Origin: Bythopirellula goksoeyrii
GTDB taxonomy: Bacteria > Planctomycetota > Planctomycetia > Pirellulales > Lacipirellulaceae
Length of the DNA stretch: 64,000 nucleotides
Assembly (NCBI RefSeq): GCF_008065115.1
Contig: NZ_CP042913.1
Coordinates: 4,971,257 to 5,035,256 of the forward strand
Direction: 5' to 3'
Under the pieces are notes generated by a model. It had not been told where the DNA came from. It was given only the letters and a program-made list of their open reading frames with translations, and did not search any database. Positions 1 through 7,929 of the stretch are shown one piece after another (the stretch's first letter is position 1; each line of letters begins with the position of its first letter). A program made the translations under genes and the position numbers.

Positions 1-153
1 AGAAAGCTGAAAGACCTCCAGCGTAAGCGGATCCTTCAAAACAAAACTCTCTTGGCCTCCATACGACACCGCGACCGGAGCGATGTCCCCCCGGGAGCGC
101 AGCCCCAAAAGACGGTTTGCGGTCGCCAAAAGATAGTCAGTGGGATTGGACAT
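1..153 (-). CDS. N-terminal fragment of a putative M50-type peptide zinc metalloprotease/exporter
   Basis: A reading frame on the minus strand begins with ATG at 153 (start MSNPTDYLLATANRLLGL) and stays open to the left edge, so only 51 residues are visible. The stretch YGGQESFVLKDPLTLEVFQL resembles the N-terminal winged-helix-like segment of planctomycete and proteobacterial putative peptide zinc metalloproteases (membrane M50 proteins), which usually read YRGxxWYVLxDPxSGxxxRF. Such proteins are commonly encoded next to HlyD adaptors, which is the case here: the HlyD gene ends 85 bases upstream on the same strand. The zinc motif HExxH lies outside the window, so the family call is inference; that the frame is coding is fairly secure. 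Confidence 0.6.
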   Translation of the reverse strand, partial: MSNPTDYLLATANRLLGLRSRGDIAPVAVSYGGQESFVLKDPLTLEVFQLS

Positions 154-238
154 TAGTAGCGAATCTCTTTGATAGCCCTCGGAGTCAAGCCGATGGTTCT
201 CACGGTATCGAACTACCGCTGCCTTCCGGCGACGGCTA

Positions 239-1102
239 TTATTTTTCTATTTCTAAGGTCCCCTGTTGTCCGGCGCGAATTTCTCCAGACGGATTGTCAA
301 TTTCCGCCCAAACTCGCACCTGGCGGGTCACAGGGTCCATCTCGGGGCTTACGAACCGCAAGGTGCCTCGTGCGGTGGTTGCTTGATCCCCCTCGCCACA
401 ATGAAAAATGATTTCTTTGCCAACGAGGTTTTCAGTCAATAAGTCAACATCTAAAAAGCCCTCAGCACGCAATTTATCGATTGCGACAAGCCGAACCACT
501 GGTGCGCCCAATTCAACCCACTCGCCTCGACGAGCCCAGATCAAAGCCACGGTCCCCGCAAAGGGCGCCTGCACTTCATGCTGGGCTAGCCTCAATTTGG
601 CTTCGGCCACTTCTTGTTGCTTGAGTTTCCACGCAAACTGGTCGAGTTCCAACTCATGCTCGGCTTGGGCAGCTTCGAGCGAGAGTTTCTCAACGGTGAG
701 CCTTTCTACATCAAGTTGCGATTGAGAAATACTTTTGGCAAACTGTGAGATCGATTCCTGGGAGCGTTCTAACTCAGCCTGGGCGACCGCGAGCGATTTC
801 TCGGCGAATTTCACGCGGATGCGATTGGTTGCCTTGGCCTCGGCTTGGGCACTTTCCAGATCCGCCTTGGCTACATCCAGTTTTGCTTGACGACTGTCCA
901 GTCGGGCAAGCGTTTCCCCTTCGGAAACCACGGCCCCTTCTTTCACTACGATTTCTTTTAACACACCTGTTTGTTGGGCGGGGACCTCAGCCGCATCCAG
1001 GGGGCTCAAAACCACTTCGACAATGAGTGGTTCGCCCTGCACAGTCACAGGAACTGATGCCGCAATACTGAACAGACAGAATAGTAGTCTCTGATATGTC
1101 AA
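239..1102 (-). CDS. HlyD-family periplasmic adaptor (membrane fusion protein)
   Basis: Adaptor that would bridge an inner-membrane transporter and an outer-membrane channel. An upstream in-frame ATG at 1195 would overlap the preceding gene by 76 bases; I prefer TTG at 1102, which gives a clean signal peptide (MTYQRLLFCLFSIAASVPV), a Shine-Dalgarno GAAAGG eight to ten bases upstream, and a start just after the neighbour's stop. The 287-residue product then shows a half biotinyl-lipoyl domain (about residues 30-60), a long coiled-coil hairpin rich in Glu, Ala and Lys (about 65-170), the second half-lipoyl domain (VQAPFAGTVALIWARRGEWV) and a C-terminal beta-barrel. No transmembrane helix apart from the signal. 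It sits in an operon between a GAF-HlyD fusion and the M50-type protein, so it most likely serves the same exporter. Substrate unknown. Confidence 0.85.
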   Translation of the reverse strand: MTYQRLLFCLFSIAASVPVTVQGEPLIVEVVLSPLDAAEVPAQQTGVLKEIVVKEGAVVSEGETLARLDSRQAKLDVAKADLESAQAEAKATNRIRVKFAEKSLAVAQAELERSQESISQFAKSISQSQLDVERLTVEKLSLEAAQAEHELELDQFAWKLKQQEVAEAKLRLAQHEVQAPFAGTVALIWARRGEWVELGAPVVRLVAIDKLRAEGFLDVDLLTENLVGKEIIFHCGEGDQATTARGTLRFVSPEMDPVTRQVRVWAEIDNPSGEIRAGQQGTLEIEK

Positions 1103-1111
1103 AGCATCGCA

Positions 1112-1117
1112 CCTTTC
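1112..1117 (-). promoter_or_regulatory. Shine-Dalgarno site supporting a TTG start
   Basis: The minus strand reads GAAAGG shortly before TTG at 1102. The only nearby ATG is out of frame and runs into a stop at once. This site decides the start of the HlyD gene and places it immediately after the stop of the GAF-HlyD gene. Confidence 0.5.
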
Positions 1118-1119
1118 AA

Positions 1120-3204
1120 TTAGAAAGCCATCCAGCTGTAGAGATTGTCCCAGACATCGTGCAGCCATACGTAGCCCAGTGATTCCTTGCCACATAACAG
1201 GCGTACCTTGGCTTCCATCCCGGGTCGCGCCGCGGGGAGCTTCTCCTCATTCACGGCAATATCCACTTGAATGTCGGGCAATTCTTCGGCGAGCTTCTCT
1301 GGATCAAACACCGCAATTTCACATATCTCGGCAACGTGGCCCCGGTAGACCTCGTCAGAGTCGCCAGCGAGTTTGAAACGAACAGGCAGAGGAACATCGG
1401 TCCGACCTTCCGCGGCAAGTACATACCCTATCTGATCCTGCGGCACGCGGGCCTTGAGTTGCCAGCCTGAGTGAGTATCTGCCACGGTGAACAGCACCTG
1501 CCCTCGTTCAACTGGCCGCGTGCGGAGCAAGTGCTGTACGTCGAGCGTGAGCACCATTCCAGTGAGCGGACTACGAAGAGTGAGCGCCTGCTCTCGCCTC
1601 TCAAGAATCGCAGCTTGTTCTATTAGACTTGCCAAACGCAATTCAAGTTGCTTGGCTTCAGCTGAGAGAGGTAATCGGTCTGTGCGTGGTTCTTCACGAG
1701 CTTGTCGATCCGTGCGAGACACGGCAATTGCTTCAAGCCGTTTGCGAACCGTGGCGATTTCGCCTCTTACCCGTTCACTATCCAGTGCCAACTGGGGATC
1801 GTCGAGAACGCAAAGTACATCGCCTTTGGCAACTTGATCGCCATGGTAAACTAGGATTTCCTTCACCGTGCCATTGGCAGTGGCGAACACGTCTTGTTCA
1901 ACCAGCGGCGTGAGCGTTGCCGGGGCTTCGATTTCAAAATCGGTCTTCACGAACACCAGGGCCGCCAATGCAAGGGCGATTGCCGTGGCGGCTAGTGCCA
2001 AGCGGCTTATCCCCCATGTTTCCCAAAGATTGTGCCAACGATTGGTCCAAGCCAACGTGGTCCGCACGGGAAATCGATCCAAACGTATTCTCTGCTGAAG
2101 GGCCGGCTCACATAGATCTGCCAGTTCCACGACTCGTGATCGCAGAAGTTGATCGCTCGTCGAACCGAAGTCTTCGGCAATCAAAACCGCTCTACACTCT
2201 GAATGTGATTTCTTGTGGGCGTCCAGAGATTCCGCAGTTCGAAGCTGGATCGGGACAGCCACCAGTCGGCGAGCGTGGGTGCTATCCAAGTATTTCTGGA
2301 GCACTTCTCCGACCGCACTCGGAAGTTCGCCATCTCTTTCAACATCCGAAGAGTCCGAGTAGTCAATCGGATCACGCCATTTTGCAGTGACTTCAGCAAG
2401 CTCTTGAAGCTGCTTAACGGCATCAGCCCGGGTATCGAAACGTTCCGCACCACTGGCAGCTTGTAACTTCCATTTTCCGCTGCGATTGAGGAGCACGCTC
2501 AATCTATCAACCCCCAGATACCTGCAACCCTCGTTGGCAATAAAGTAGGTTAGCTCGTTGAGGTTTGATCCCGCTTGCAATCGCCGAACAAGACTCAGCA
2601 CTTCGCCGTGGCTAGCCTGTTCGGTGCGTAATGTGCGGAGTTGCTCATGAAGATGAAAATCGGTAGCAATCTGGCATACCGCCGCAAGAAACTCCTCCCA
2701 GCCCTGCTGCACTGCAGGACTACAACCACTGCGCAGAAACAATTCAATAATTGCCTGTGGACGATGGGAAACCTCAGCGTCATTCGTGGATTCATGCACC
2801 GCTCCAAGCAGCAAGACGGTGTCGCTCGGAAACTCGTCACCCACTGGCAATACGACGCGAGGTCCATCTGCGCTAGCGCCTTGTTGCAAGAGTTGCTGAT
2901 GATCGTTGTCTGCATTCTTTAAAAAGTCTGACGAGTTCGTTCGTTGCCTGAGTTTCCATTTTCCTTTTAGGGCTGGTTCCCATATTGCCCCCCCCTGGGC
3001 AGCAAGGATCGCCACACAACCTGCTAGCAGTTGGCGGTAGAACTCATCCACTTCAACAGGTGCGCGAGCGAGCTCATGGAGTTTTGCTAGAAACTCCTCC
3101 ACTTGCTGCCAGCTATCCGGCGCACTTTTATGGGCTTCAAGTTCGTGGGGTTCAAGTCTGCTCATTACTTCTTCAGTATATGCAGCCAAGACGTTTTCAT
3201 TCAC
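1120..3204 (-). CDS. GAF-domain/HlyD fusion adaptor protein
   Basis: A 694-residue membrane protein combining sensing and adaptor parts. Residues about 40-190 look like a degenerate GAF domain; about 205-370 are a clearer GAF domain (YFIANEGCRYLGVDRLSVLL). A single transmembrane helix lies near 399-419 (LALAATAIALALAALVF), followed by a periplasmic HlyD part: a lipoyl half (TANGTVKEILVYHGDQVAKG), a short coiled coil, a second lipoyl half (LRSPLTGMVLTLDVQ) and a barrel ending in a conserved-looking PGMEAKVRLLCG. The cytoplasmic GAF region could sense a small molecule or simply dimerise. First gene of a minus-strand operon (fusion, HlyD, M50-type protein), divergent from a TolC-like gene with 205 bases between. 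GAF-HlyD fusions next to M50 proteins recur in planctomycetes; their substrate is not known to me. Confidence 0.85.
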   Translation of the reverse strand: MNENVLAAYTEEVMSRLEPHELEAHKSAPDSWQQVEEFLAKLHELARAPVEVDEFYRQLLAGCVAILAAQGGAIWEPALKGKWKLRQRTNSSDFLKNADNDHQQLLQQGASADGPRVVLPVGDEFPSDTVLLLGAVHESTNDAEVSHRPQAIIELFLRSGCSPAVQQGWEEFLAAVCQIATDFHLHEQLRTLRTEQASHGEVLSLVRRLQAGSNLNELTYFIANEGCRYLGVDRLSVLLNRSGKWKLQAASGAERFDTRADAVKQLQELAEVTAKWRDPIDYSDSSDVERDGELPSAVGEVLQKYLDSTHARRLVAVPIQLRTAESLDAHKKSHSECRAVLIAEDFGSTSDQLLRSRVVELADLCEPALQQRIRLDRFPVRTTLAWTNRWHNLWETWGISRLALAATAIALALAALVFVKTDFEIEAPATLTPLVEQDVFATANGTVKEILVYHGDQVAKGDVLCVLDDPQLALDSERVRGEIATVRKRLEAIAVSRTDRQAREEPRTDRLPLSAEAKQLELRLASLIEQAAILERREQALTLRSPLTGMVLTLDVQHLLRTRPVERGQVLFTVADTHSGWQLKARVPQDQIGYVLAAEGRTDVPLPVRFKLAGDSDEVYRGHVAEICEIAVFDPEKLAEELPDIQVDIAVNEEKLPAARPGMEAKVRLLCGKESLGYVWLHDVWDNLYSWMAF

Positions 3205-3409
3205 ACATGGACTCTCTGAAAGGGAAACTTCCTCCCGTTATTCTGGGAGGCCAATCGAGTTTGGCAAACTGCGCAAGCTTTGCGGTTGATACGGGAAATC
3301 GTGGTTGTACTGCTTCTGACACGCCGAAACACACATGGAGACCACCTAATGGAGATGGCGCTCCCCTCGTTTGCAGTCAATTCAACCCAATTGATCGGCT
3401 ACCCTTCGA

Positions 3410-5602
3410 ATGGCAATGCTTTCCCGCATGCAACTGGCCATTATTCCGCTCTGCCTGCTGGCAGTGCTGGCGGGATGTCGTTCGCGCCGGGACGGCGCAT
3501 TTAAGACCACCGTGTCGGACGATTGCTATCGAGCTGTTGCAACGGAGATTGAATATCCCGTGACCCAGTGCAGCAGCACGAGCGAGGATTGGGCCGTGTT
3601 GGAGCCTTTGTCTCTGACGAGTATCGAGGAGCCCGAGTATTGGGACGTCAAATTAGAAAACGTCGTTCAATTGGCACTATCGCAATCTAAGGTGTTCCGC
3701 GATTTGGGTGGAGTCCTTTTGCGAGCACCTGATTCGGTCGAAACCTATTGGGATCCCGCGATTCGCGAAACCGACCCGCGATTTGGCGTCGATGCGGCAC
3801 TGAGTGCGTTTGATGCCCAGTTCTCGACCAGCATCTATGGTGAAAAGAACAATCGGGCACTCAACAACGAATTCTTCGGTGGTGGCACACGTATTCTCAG
3901 ACAAGATGCGATCGTGTTCCAATCTCAGCTCGCAAAGCAGGCTGTCACCGGTACCAAGTTTGCCTTCCGGCACAACATCGATTACGACGCGAACAACGCT
4001 CCAGGCAATTTGTTTCCCAGCGCCTGGAATGTCAACTTCGAAACCGAATTCCGTCATCCGCTGCTTCAGGGCAACGGCATGGAATACAACCGCATAGCGG
4101 GACCCACAAATATCCCAGGCCTCTACAACGGCGTGTTGATTGCCCGAGTAAATACCGATGTCGAGCTAGCCGAGTTTGAAATCGGCGTCCGCGACCTCGT
4201 GAGCAATATCGAAAACGCCTATTGGGACCTCTACTACGCCTATCGTGATCTCGAAACCAAAGTCGCCGCACGCGACGCGGCCCTGGACACTTGGCGGCGA
4301 ATTCATGCGTTATACGAATCAGGACGACGAGGCGGAGAGGCCGAAAAAGAAGCCCAAGCCCGCGAACAATTCTTCCGTTTCCAGGAAGAAGTCCAGAATG
4401 CGCTTAGTGGACTGCTAATCGATGGTACGCGCACAGACAATGGCAGTGGAGGGGGAACTTTCCGCGGCAATGGAGGAGTCCAAGTCGCCGAACGCCGACT
4501 GCGGCGACTCATTGGCCTACCACCGACCGATGGGCGACTATTGCGTCCCATCGATGAACCTTTGACGGCTCCTGTTGATTTCGACTGGACCGAATCCACT
4601 CACGAAGCAGTCATCCGTCGTGCTGAATTGCGACGTCAGCGGTTTGAGACTCGCCGGTTCGAACTCGAATCGATTGCCAGTCGAAATTACTTGCTGCCTC
4701 AACTGGACACTATTGGCCGTTATCGTTGGCGTGGGTTTGGAAATGACCTGCTTGATCCCAGCAACAATGGCGTGGGAGAGTTCGACTATGCCTACAACAA
4801 TCTCACCATGGGCGATTTCCAGGAATGGCAGATAGGCGTTGAGTTGAACGTGCCGCTAGGTTATCGACGCGGATACACCGCTGTGCGGAATGCCGAGTTG
4901 CAACTCTGCCGAGCACGGGCCCTGTTGAAAGAGCAAGAGCATCAGGTTCTACACAACTTGGCAAATGCTGTTGCCGAATTGAAAAGGTCCTATGTGGTCT
5001 CGCAAACGACATTCAACCGACTTGATGCCGCCCGTCAACAGTTGGCAGCCGTCCAAGCGGCTTTTGACGCAGACAAAGCACCGCTCGACTTGCTCTTGGA
5101 GGCCCAAAGGCAACTGGCCAACTCCGAGTCTCGCTACTTCCGCTCATTGGCCGAATACGCGGTGGCCGTGAAAAACGTACACTACGCCAAGGGAACCCTA
5201 CTTGATTACGACGGTGTCTTCCTAAGCGAAGGAGGCTGGCCGTCAGCGGCCTATCACGACGCCGCGGTACGCGAAAGCTTGCGTGGAAAACCAAGAGAAA
5301 TCAACTATGCCTCTTCCTGTGCACCACGCGTAGCCTACGGCCCCTATGACCAGCGCCCCGATCAGGTGTATCACATTCCCGCGACGCCTGAAGAAGAAGG
5401 CAGCCTGGAAGAATCCGCCATCCCAATCCCTGCAGACTTGCAATCAGCAGAACCACTTTGGGAACCAACCGTAGCGGCGGAACCGATTCCAACTTCAATA
5501 GAGCAAGAACTCCAACTCACAAATCCCGCTACCCCAGATAATGTGATCACGCCCGTAAATTACTCTGAGGTCATGCAGTCGCTTCTGGAAATGGCGGAGT
5601 AG
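3410..5602 (+). CDS. TolC-like outer membrane efflux lipoprotein
   Basis: Outer-membrane channel component of an export system. The N-terminus carries a lipoprotein signal with lipobox LAGC (Cys about residue 23), followed by the repeated helical-hairpin pattern of TolC/OMF proteins: two halves with long amphipathic helices (for example IENAYWDLYYAYRDLETKVA and LANAVAELKRSYVVSQTTFN), and the typical phrase RNYLLPQLDTIGRYRWRGFG. At 730 residues it is longer than ordinary TolC because of a proline-rich acidic C-terminal tail (about residues 640-730). Divergent from the GAF-HlyD/HlyD/M50 operon, so it is the probable outer-membrane partner. Starts at internal Met 4 or Met 7 are also possible; no clear Shine-Dalgarno sequence helps. 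Confidence 0.88.
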   Translation: MAMLSRMQLAIIPLCLLAVLAGCRSRRDGAFKTTVSDDCYRAVATEIEYPVTQCSSTSEDWAVLEPLSLTSIEEPEYWDVKLENVVQLALSQSKVFRDLGGVLLRAPDSVETYWDPAIRETDPRFGVDAALSAFDAQFSTSIYGEKNNRALNNEFFGGGTRILRQDAIVFQSQLAKQAVTGTKFAFRHNIDYDANNAPGNLFPSAWNVNFETEFRHPLLQGNGMEYNRIAGPTNIPGLYNGVLIARVNTDVELAEFEIGVRDLVSNIENAYWDLYYAYRDLETKVAARDAALDTWRRIHALYESGRRGGEAEKEAQAREQFFRFQEEVQNALSGLLIDGTRTDNGSGGGTFRGNGGVQVAERRLRRLIGLPPTDGRLLRPIDEPLTAPVDFDWTESTHEAVIRRAELRRQRFETRRFELESIASRNYLLPQLDTIGRYRWRGFGNDLLDPSNNGVGEFDYAYNNLTMGDFQEWQIGVELNVPLGYRRGYTAVRNAELQLCRARALLKEQEHQVLHNLANAVAELKRSYVVSQTTFNRLDAARQQLAAVQAAFDADKAPLDLLLEAQRQLANSESRYFRSLAEYAVAVKNVHYAKGTLLDYDGVFLSEGGWPSAAYHDAAVRESLRGKPREINYASSCAPRVAYGPYDQRPDQVYHIPATPEEEGSLEESAIPIPADLQSAEPLWEPTVAAEPIPTSIEQELQLTNPATPDNVITPVNYSEVMQSLLEMAE

Positions 5603-5663
5603 CGTTCTGCTTCCAGCCGAAATACTCATTTCTCGCGGAAACCATTCTTCTGACTTGAGCCCT

Positions 5664-6128
5664 CTAGTGCGGAAGCCTCGGCTTGAGAGCTGCATAGCAA
5701 AACATTCCTGACAGTGCTCCGGCCAGAGTGAAGAGGGCCATCCATGCTCCACCACCGATCTGGGCATAGATGGGACCGGGGCAGGCTCCCGTAATAGCCC
5801 ATCCCGCACCGAAGAGCATTCCACCAATGATGACGCCTGTGTGGTAAGGTTTTGGCTCATAGACTATCGGCTTGCCATCCACCGTGGTGATGCCAAGTTT
5901 CTTGATCAAGAACATCGACACCATGGCTACGACAATAGCCAAACTGATGATCAGGTACATGTACGCTTCTTTGAACAGAAACATGTCGTGGATTCGCTCC
6001 CAACAGGCGACTTCCGATTTTGTGAACAGAATCCCTAAGTAGGCGCCGATCAGCAACACACTGGCGAATTTAGATAAGGACATGCTACGGCTCAAGTTCT
6101 TGTCTGGCATGGAAGTATCGTTTGTCAT
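5664..6128 (-). CDS. YeeE/YedE-type (DUF6691) sulfur transport protein, second half
   Basis: A 154-residue membrane protein with about four hydrophobic segments and the motif GWAITGACPGPIYAQIGGG, whose cysteine is a family hallmark. In the YeeE/YedE (TsuA) family a thiosulfate or related sulfur ion passes along conserved cysteines; many bacteria encode the transporter as two half-length proteins. The other half lies 16 bases upstream on the same strand, so the two probably form one complex in the inner membrane. The gene converges on the TolC-like gene, 61 bases away. Family assignment is firm; the actual substrate is inferred. Confidence 0.85.
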   Translation of the reverse strand: MTNDTSMPDKNLSRSMSLSKFASVLLIGAYLGILFTKSEVACWERIHDMFLFKEAYMYLIISLAIVVAMVSMFLIKKLGITTVDGKPIVYEPKPYHTGVIIGGMLFGAGWAITGACPGPIYAQIGGGAWMALFTLAGALSGMFCYAALKPRLPH

Positions 6129-6144
6129 GATCAGATATCACTCA

Positions 6145-6627
6145 CTAGAAAATGAATTGTCCCAGCCCCCACGTGACTGCGAGGCCACCCGCGAAGAAAC
6201 AAAAGGTTGCCACCAAGCTGGGCCAATTGAGATTGGAGATGCCCGTAATTGAATGGCCTGATGTACAACCACCAGCGTAACGCGTACCAAACCCGATCAA
6301 GAAACCGCCAAACAATAGCCGGACCGCACCCCCTACGCTGACGAACGACTTAGGTAGGAATTGCACCGGCTCAGCAGACAAAAAGTGCGTCGCTACGAAT
6401 GCGCCAAAGGCAATGCCTACAGCGAACACGAGCGTCCACATGTTCGCCTGACGGTCATGTTTGCTCAGATACTCCAGTTTGCTCTGCGGAGCGCACATTG
6501 CACCCACTTGCTGCAAACTAGTCGAAATCCCAAACGCTTTGCCGGCCAGGATGTACAGGAGCGGCACGGTTAGACCGATTAGCGTCCCAGAAACCCACCA
6601 GGGCCACGGCTGCAAGAAGCGATCCAT
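6145..6627 (-). CDS. YeeE/YedE-type sulfur transport protein, first half
   Basis: A 160-residue protein with four to five membrane segments and the family motif TRYAGGCTSGHSITGISNL, which holds the conserved cysteine of YeeE/YedE transporters. A Shine-Dalgarno GGAG precedes the ATG. It is translated just ahead of the second half (16-base gap), a layout well known for two-component YeeE systems in proteobacteria. No rhodanese, sulfur-carrier or ArsR-type regulator gene is visible beside it, although such neighbours are common elsewhere. Likely imports a reduced sulfur compound such as thiosulfate; the substrate is inferred from family. Confidence 0.87.
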   Translation of the reverse strand: MDRFLQPWPWWVSGTLIGLTVPLLYILAGKAFGISTSLQQVGAMCAPQSKLEYLSKHDRQANMWTLVFAVGIAFGAFVATHFLSAEPVQFLPKSFVSVGGAVRLLFGGFLIGFGTRYAGGCTSGHSITGISNLNWPSLVATFCFFAGGLAVTWGLGQFIF

Positions 6628-6652
6628 GGAATAGCTCCGATATTAAACTGAA

Positions 6653-7558
6653 TCACAGCTCACTCATATCAACCACCTGACCATCGGCAATCGTCGATAG
6701 GTTTTTCAGAATTAGCATATCAATTGCTGTGCTAATCGCGGCGACATGACCATCGAGAAAGGCGAAATGAACTAGCTCTCCGTGCTCACTTCCAAACTTC
6801 GCCCTATCTACGTCATACTGGCCCGTTGCTAAGCCATTCTCAGTGCCGGCGAGGACTGCGGCAGGATTATCAGCCGCGAAGAATGCCGTGTCTCCCTTGT
6901 CGTGGTCCTCGAGACCAGGCTCGGAATCCACTTCTGCTGGGATATGCCTCTCGCCAATAGCGAATGTCTGCGACAGGCCATCAATCACCTGCCGTGCCTT
7001 GATTTTCGAAAACGTGAACATAGGACCCACCACAGCACCGATATCAGGCGTTGTATCCCAATCGTTTTGAGTAGTTCCCCAATGGTAATCGAGTCCCGCA
7101 TTGGCAGCATAGTCTCCTCCTGCCGCTACATCTTGAACCTCTGAGGGACTGTCATTGTTATCGAAATCCCGATCCGCTGCGGGCTCGCGACGGGTCGGAC
7201 AGTAGAAAGTCTCCACTGGGGTTCGCATTGCTTGGGCATTGCGATCGTCAAACACTGGGGCTTCTTTCACAAAGGAGTCGTAGACATTTCCCTGCTCGAT
7301 AAAGGGCAACATGTGAAATGCCCACGACACGCCTTCCTGCCAGTGAGTTTCTCGGCCCATGGTGTAGCGTTCGTGAGCATCATGATAGAGCTGTTCAGAA
7401 AGCACGATTTGCTTGAGATTGTTTACGCACTGCGAGCGGCGTGCGGATTCGCGTGCTGCTTGAATCGCAGGAAGCAGTAGTCCAACGAGGACACCTATGA
7501 TGGCAATCACTACGAGTAGCTCAACAAGGGTAAAGCCAGATTTTTGCGCAGGTCTCAT
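6653..7558 (-). CDS. DUF1559 protein with type IV pilin-like N-terminus
   Basis: A 301-residue member of the greatly expanded planctomycete DUF1559 family. It begins with a prepilin-type cleavage and methylation motif ([20 protein letters not shown], residues about 7-26) running into the hydrophobic helix and the family phrase [14 protein letters not shown]. The C-terminal region contains the usual H-x-DG-H signature ([13 protein letters not shown]). AGGT upstream of the ATG is a suitable ribosome-binding site. These proteins are thought to be exported and processed like pseudopilins, but their role is not established. A second family member lies at 27980-29191; no pilus assembly genes are in the window. 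Confidence 0.92.
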   Translation of the reverse strand: MRPAQKSGFTLVELLVVIAIIGVLVGLLLPAIQAARESARRSQCVNNLKQIVLSEQLYHDAHERYTMGRETHWQEGVSWAFHMLPFIEQGNVYDSFVKEAPVFDDRNAQAMRTPVETFYCPTRREPAADRDFDNNDSPSEVQDVAAGGDYAANAGLDYHWGTTQNDWDTTPDIGAVVGPMFTFSKIKARQVIDGLSQTFAIGERHIPAEVDSEPGLEDHDKGDTAFFAADNPAAVLAGTENGLATGQYDVDRAKFGSEHGELVHFAFLDGHVAAISTAIDMLILKNLSTIADGQVVDMSEL

Positions 7559-7929
7559 GTTGGTACCTCACGAAACAGGGGTTTGATTTATTGGGACAGA
7601 ACGTTCACGACGGAGTCGCGAAGCTAACCAAGGCAGGTAGGGATGGTCGTGGTAGTCAGGCGGGTGAAAACTATCAGGCGATTGTTAATCCCCTGTTCCA
7701 TTCGGGAAGTCTAGTTGGCAAGCGCTGAGAATGTCAAGACTTTTTCGCTTGGAATCAATAAATCAAAACGTAGAGCGTCTTGTATTAGCTAGCAACATAC
7801 TAAATCGTGCCACAAGTAATCTTGACGCCACAACTGTCCTCAGTCAGAAAGCAGTGAATTCTTTCCCTAAGACGTTGTCTGGTAGAACTTTGTAACAAGT
7901 TCGTGAAGAAGCGAAATCGTAAACATACG
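7559..7929. other. Intergenic region, no gene seen
   Basis: This 371-base stretch separates the DUF1559 gene from the fatty-acyl-AMP ligase gene, both on the minus strand. It should hold the DUF1559 promoter and the ligase terminator. I see short imperfect inverted repeats around AACAGGGG (near 7573 and 7691) but no convincing terminator, RNA gene or small coding frame. Confidence 0.4.
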
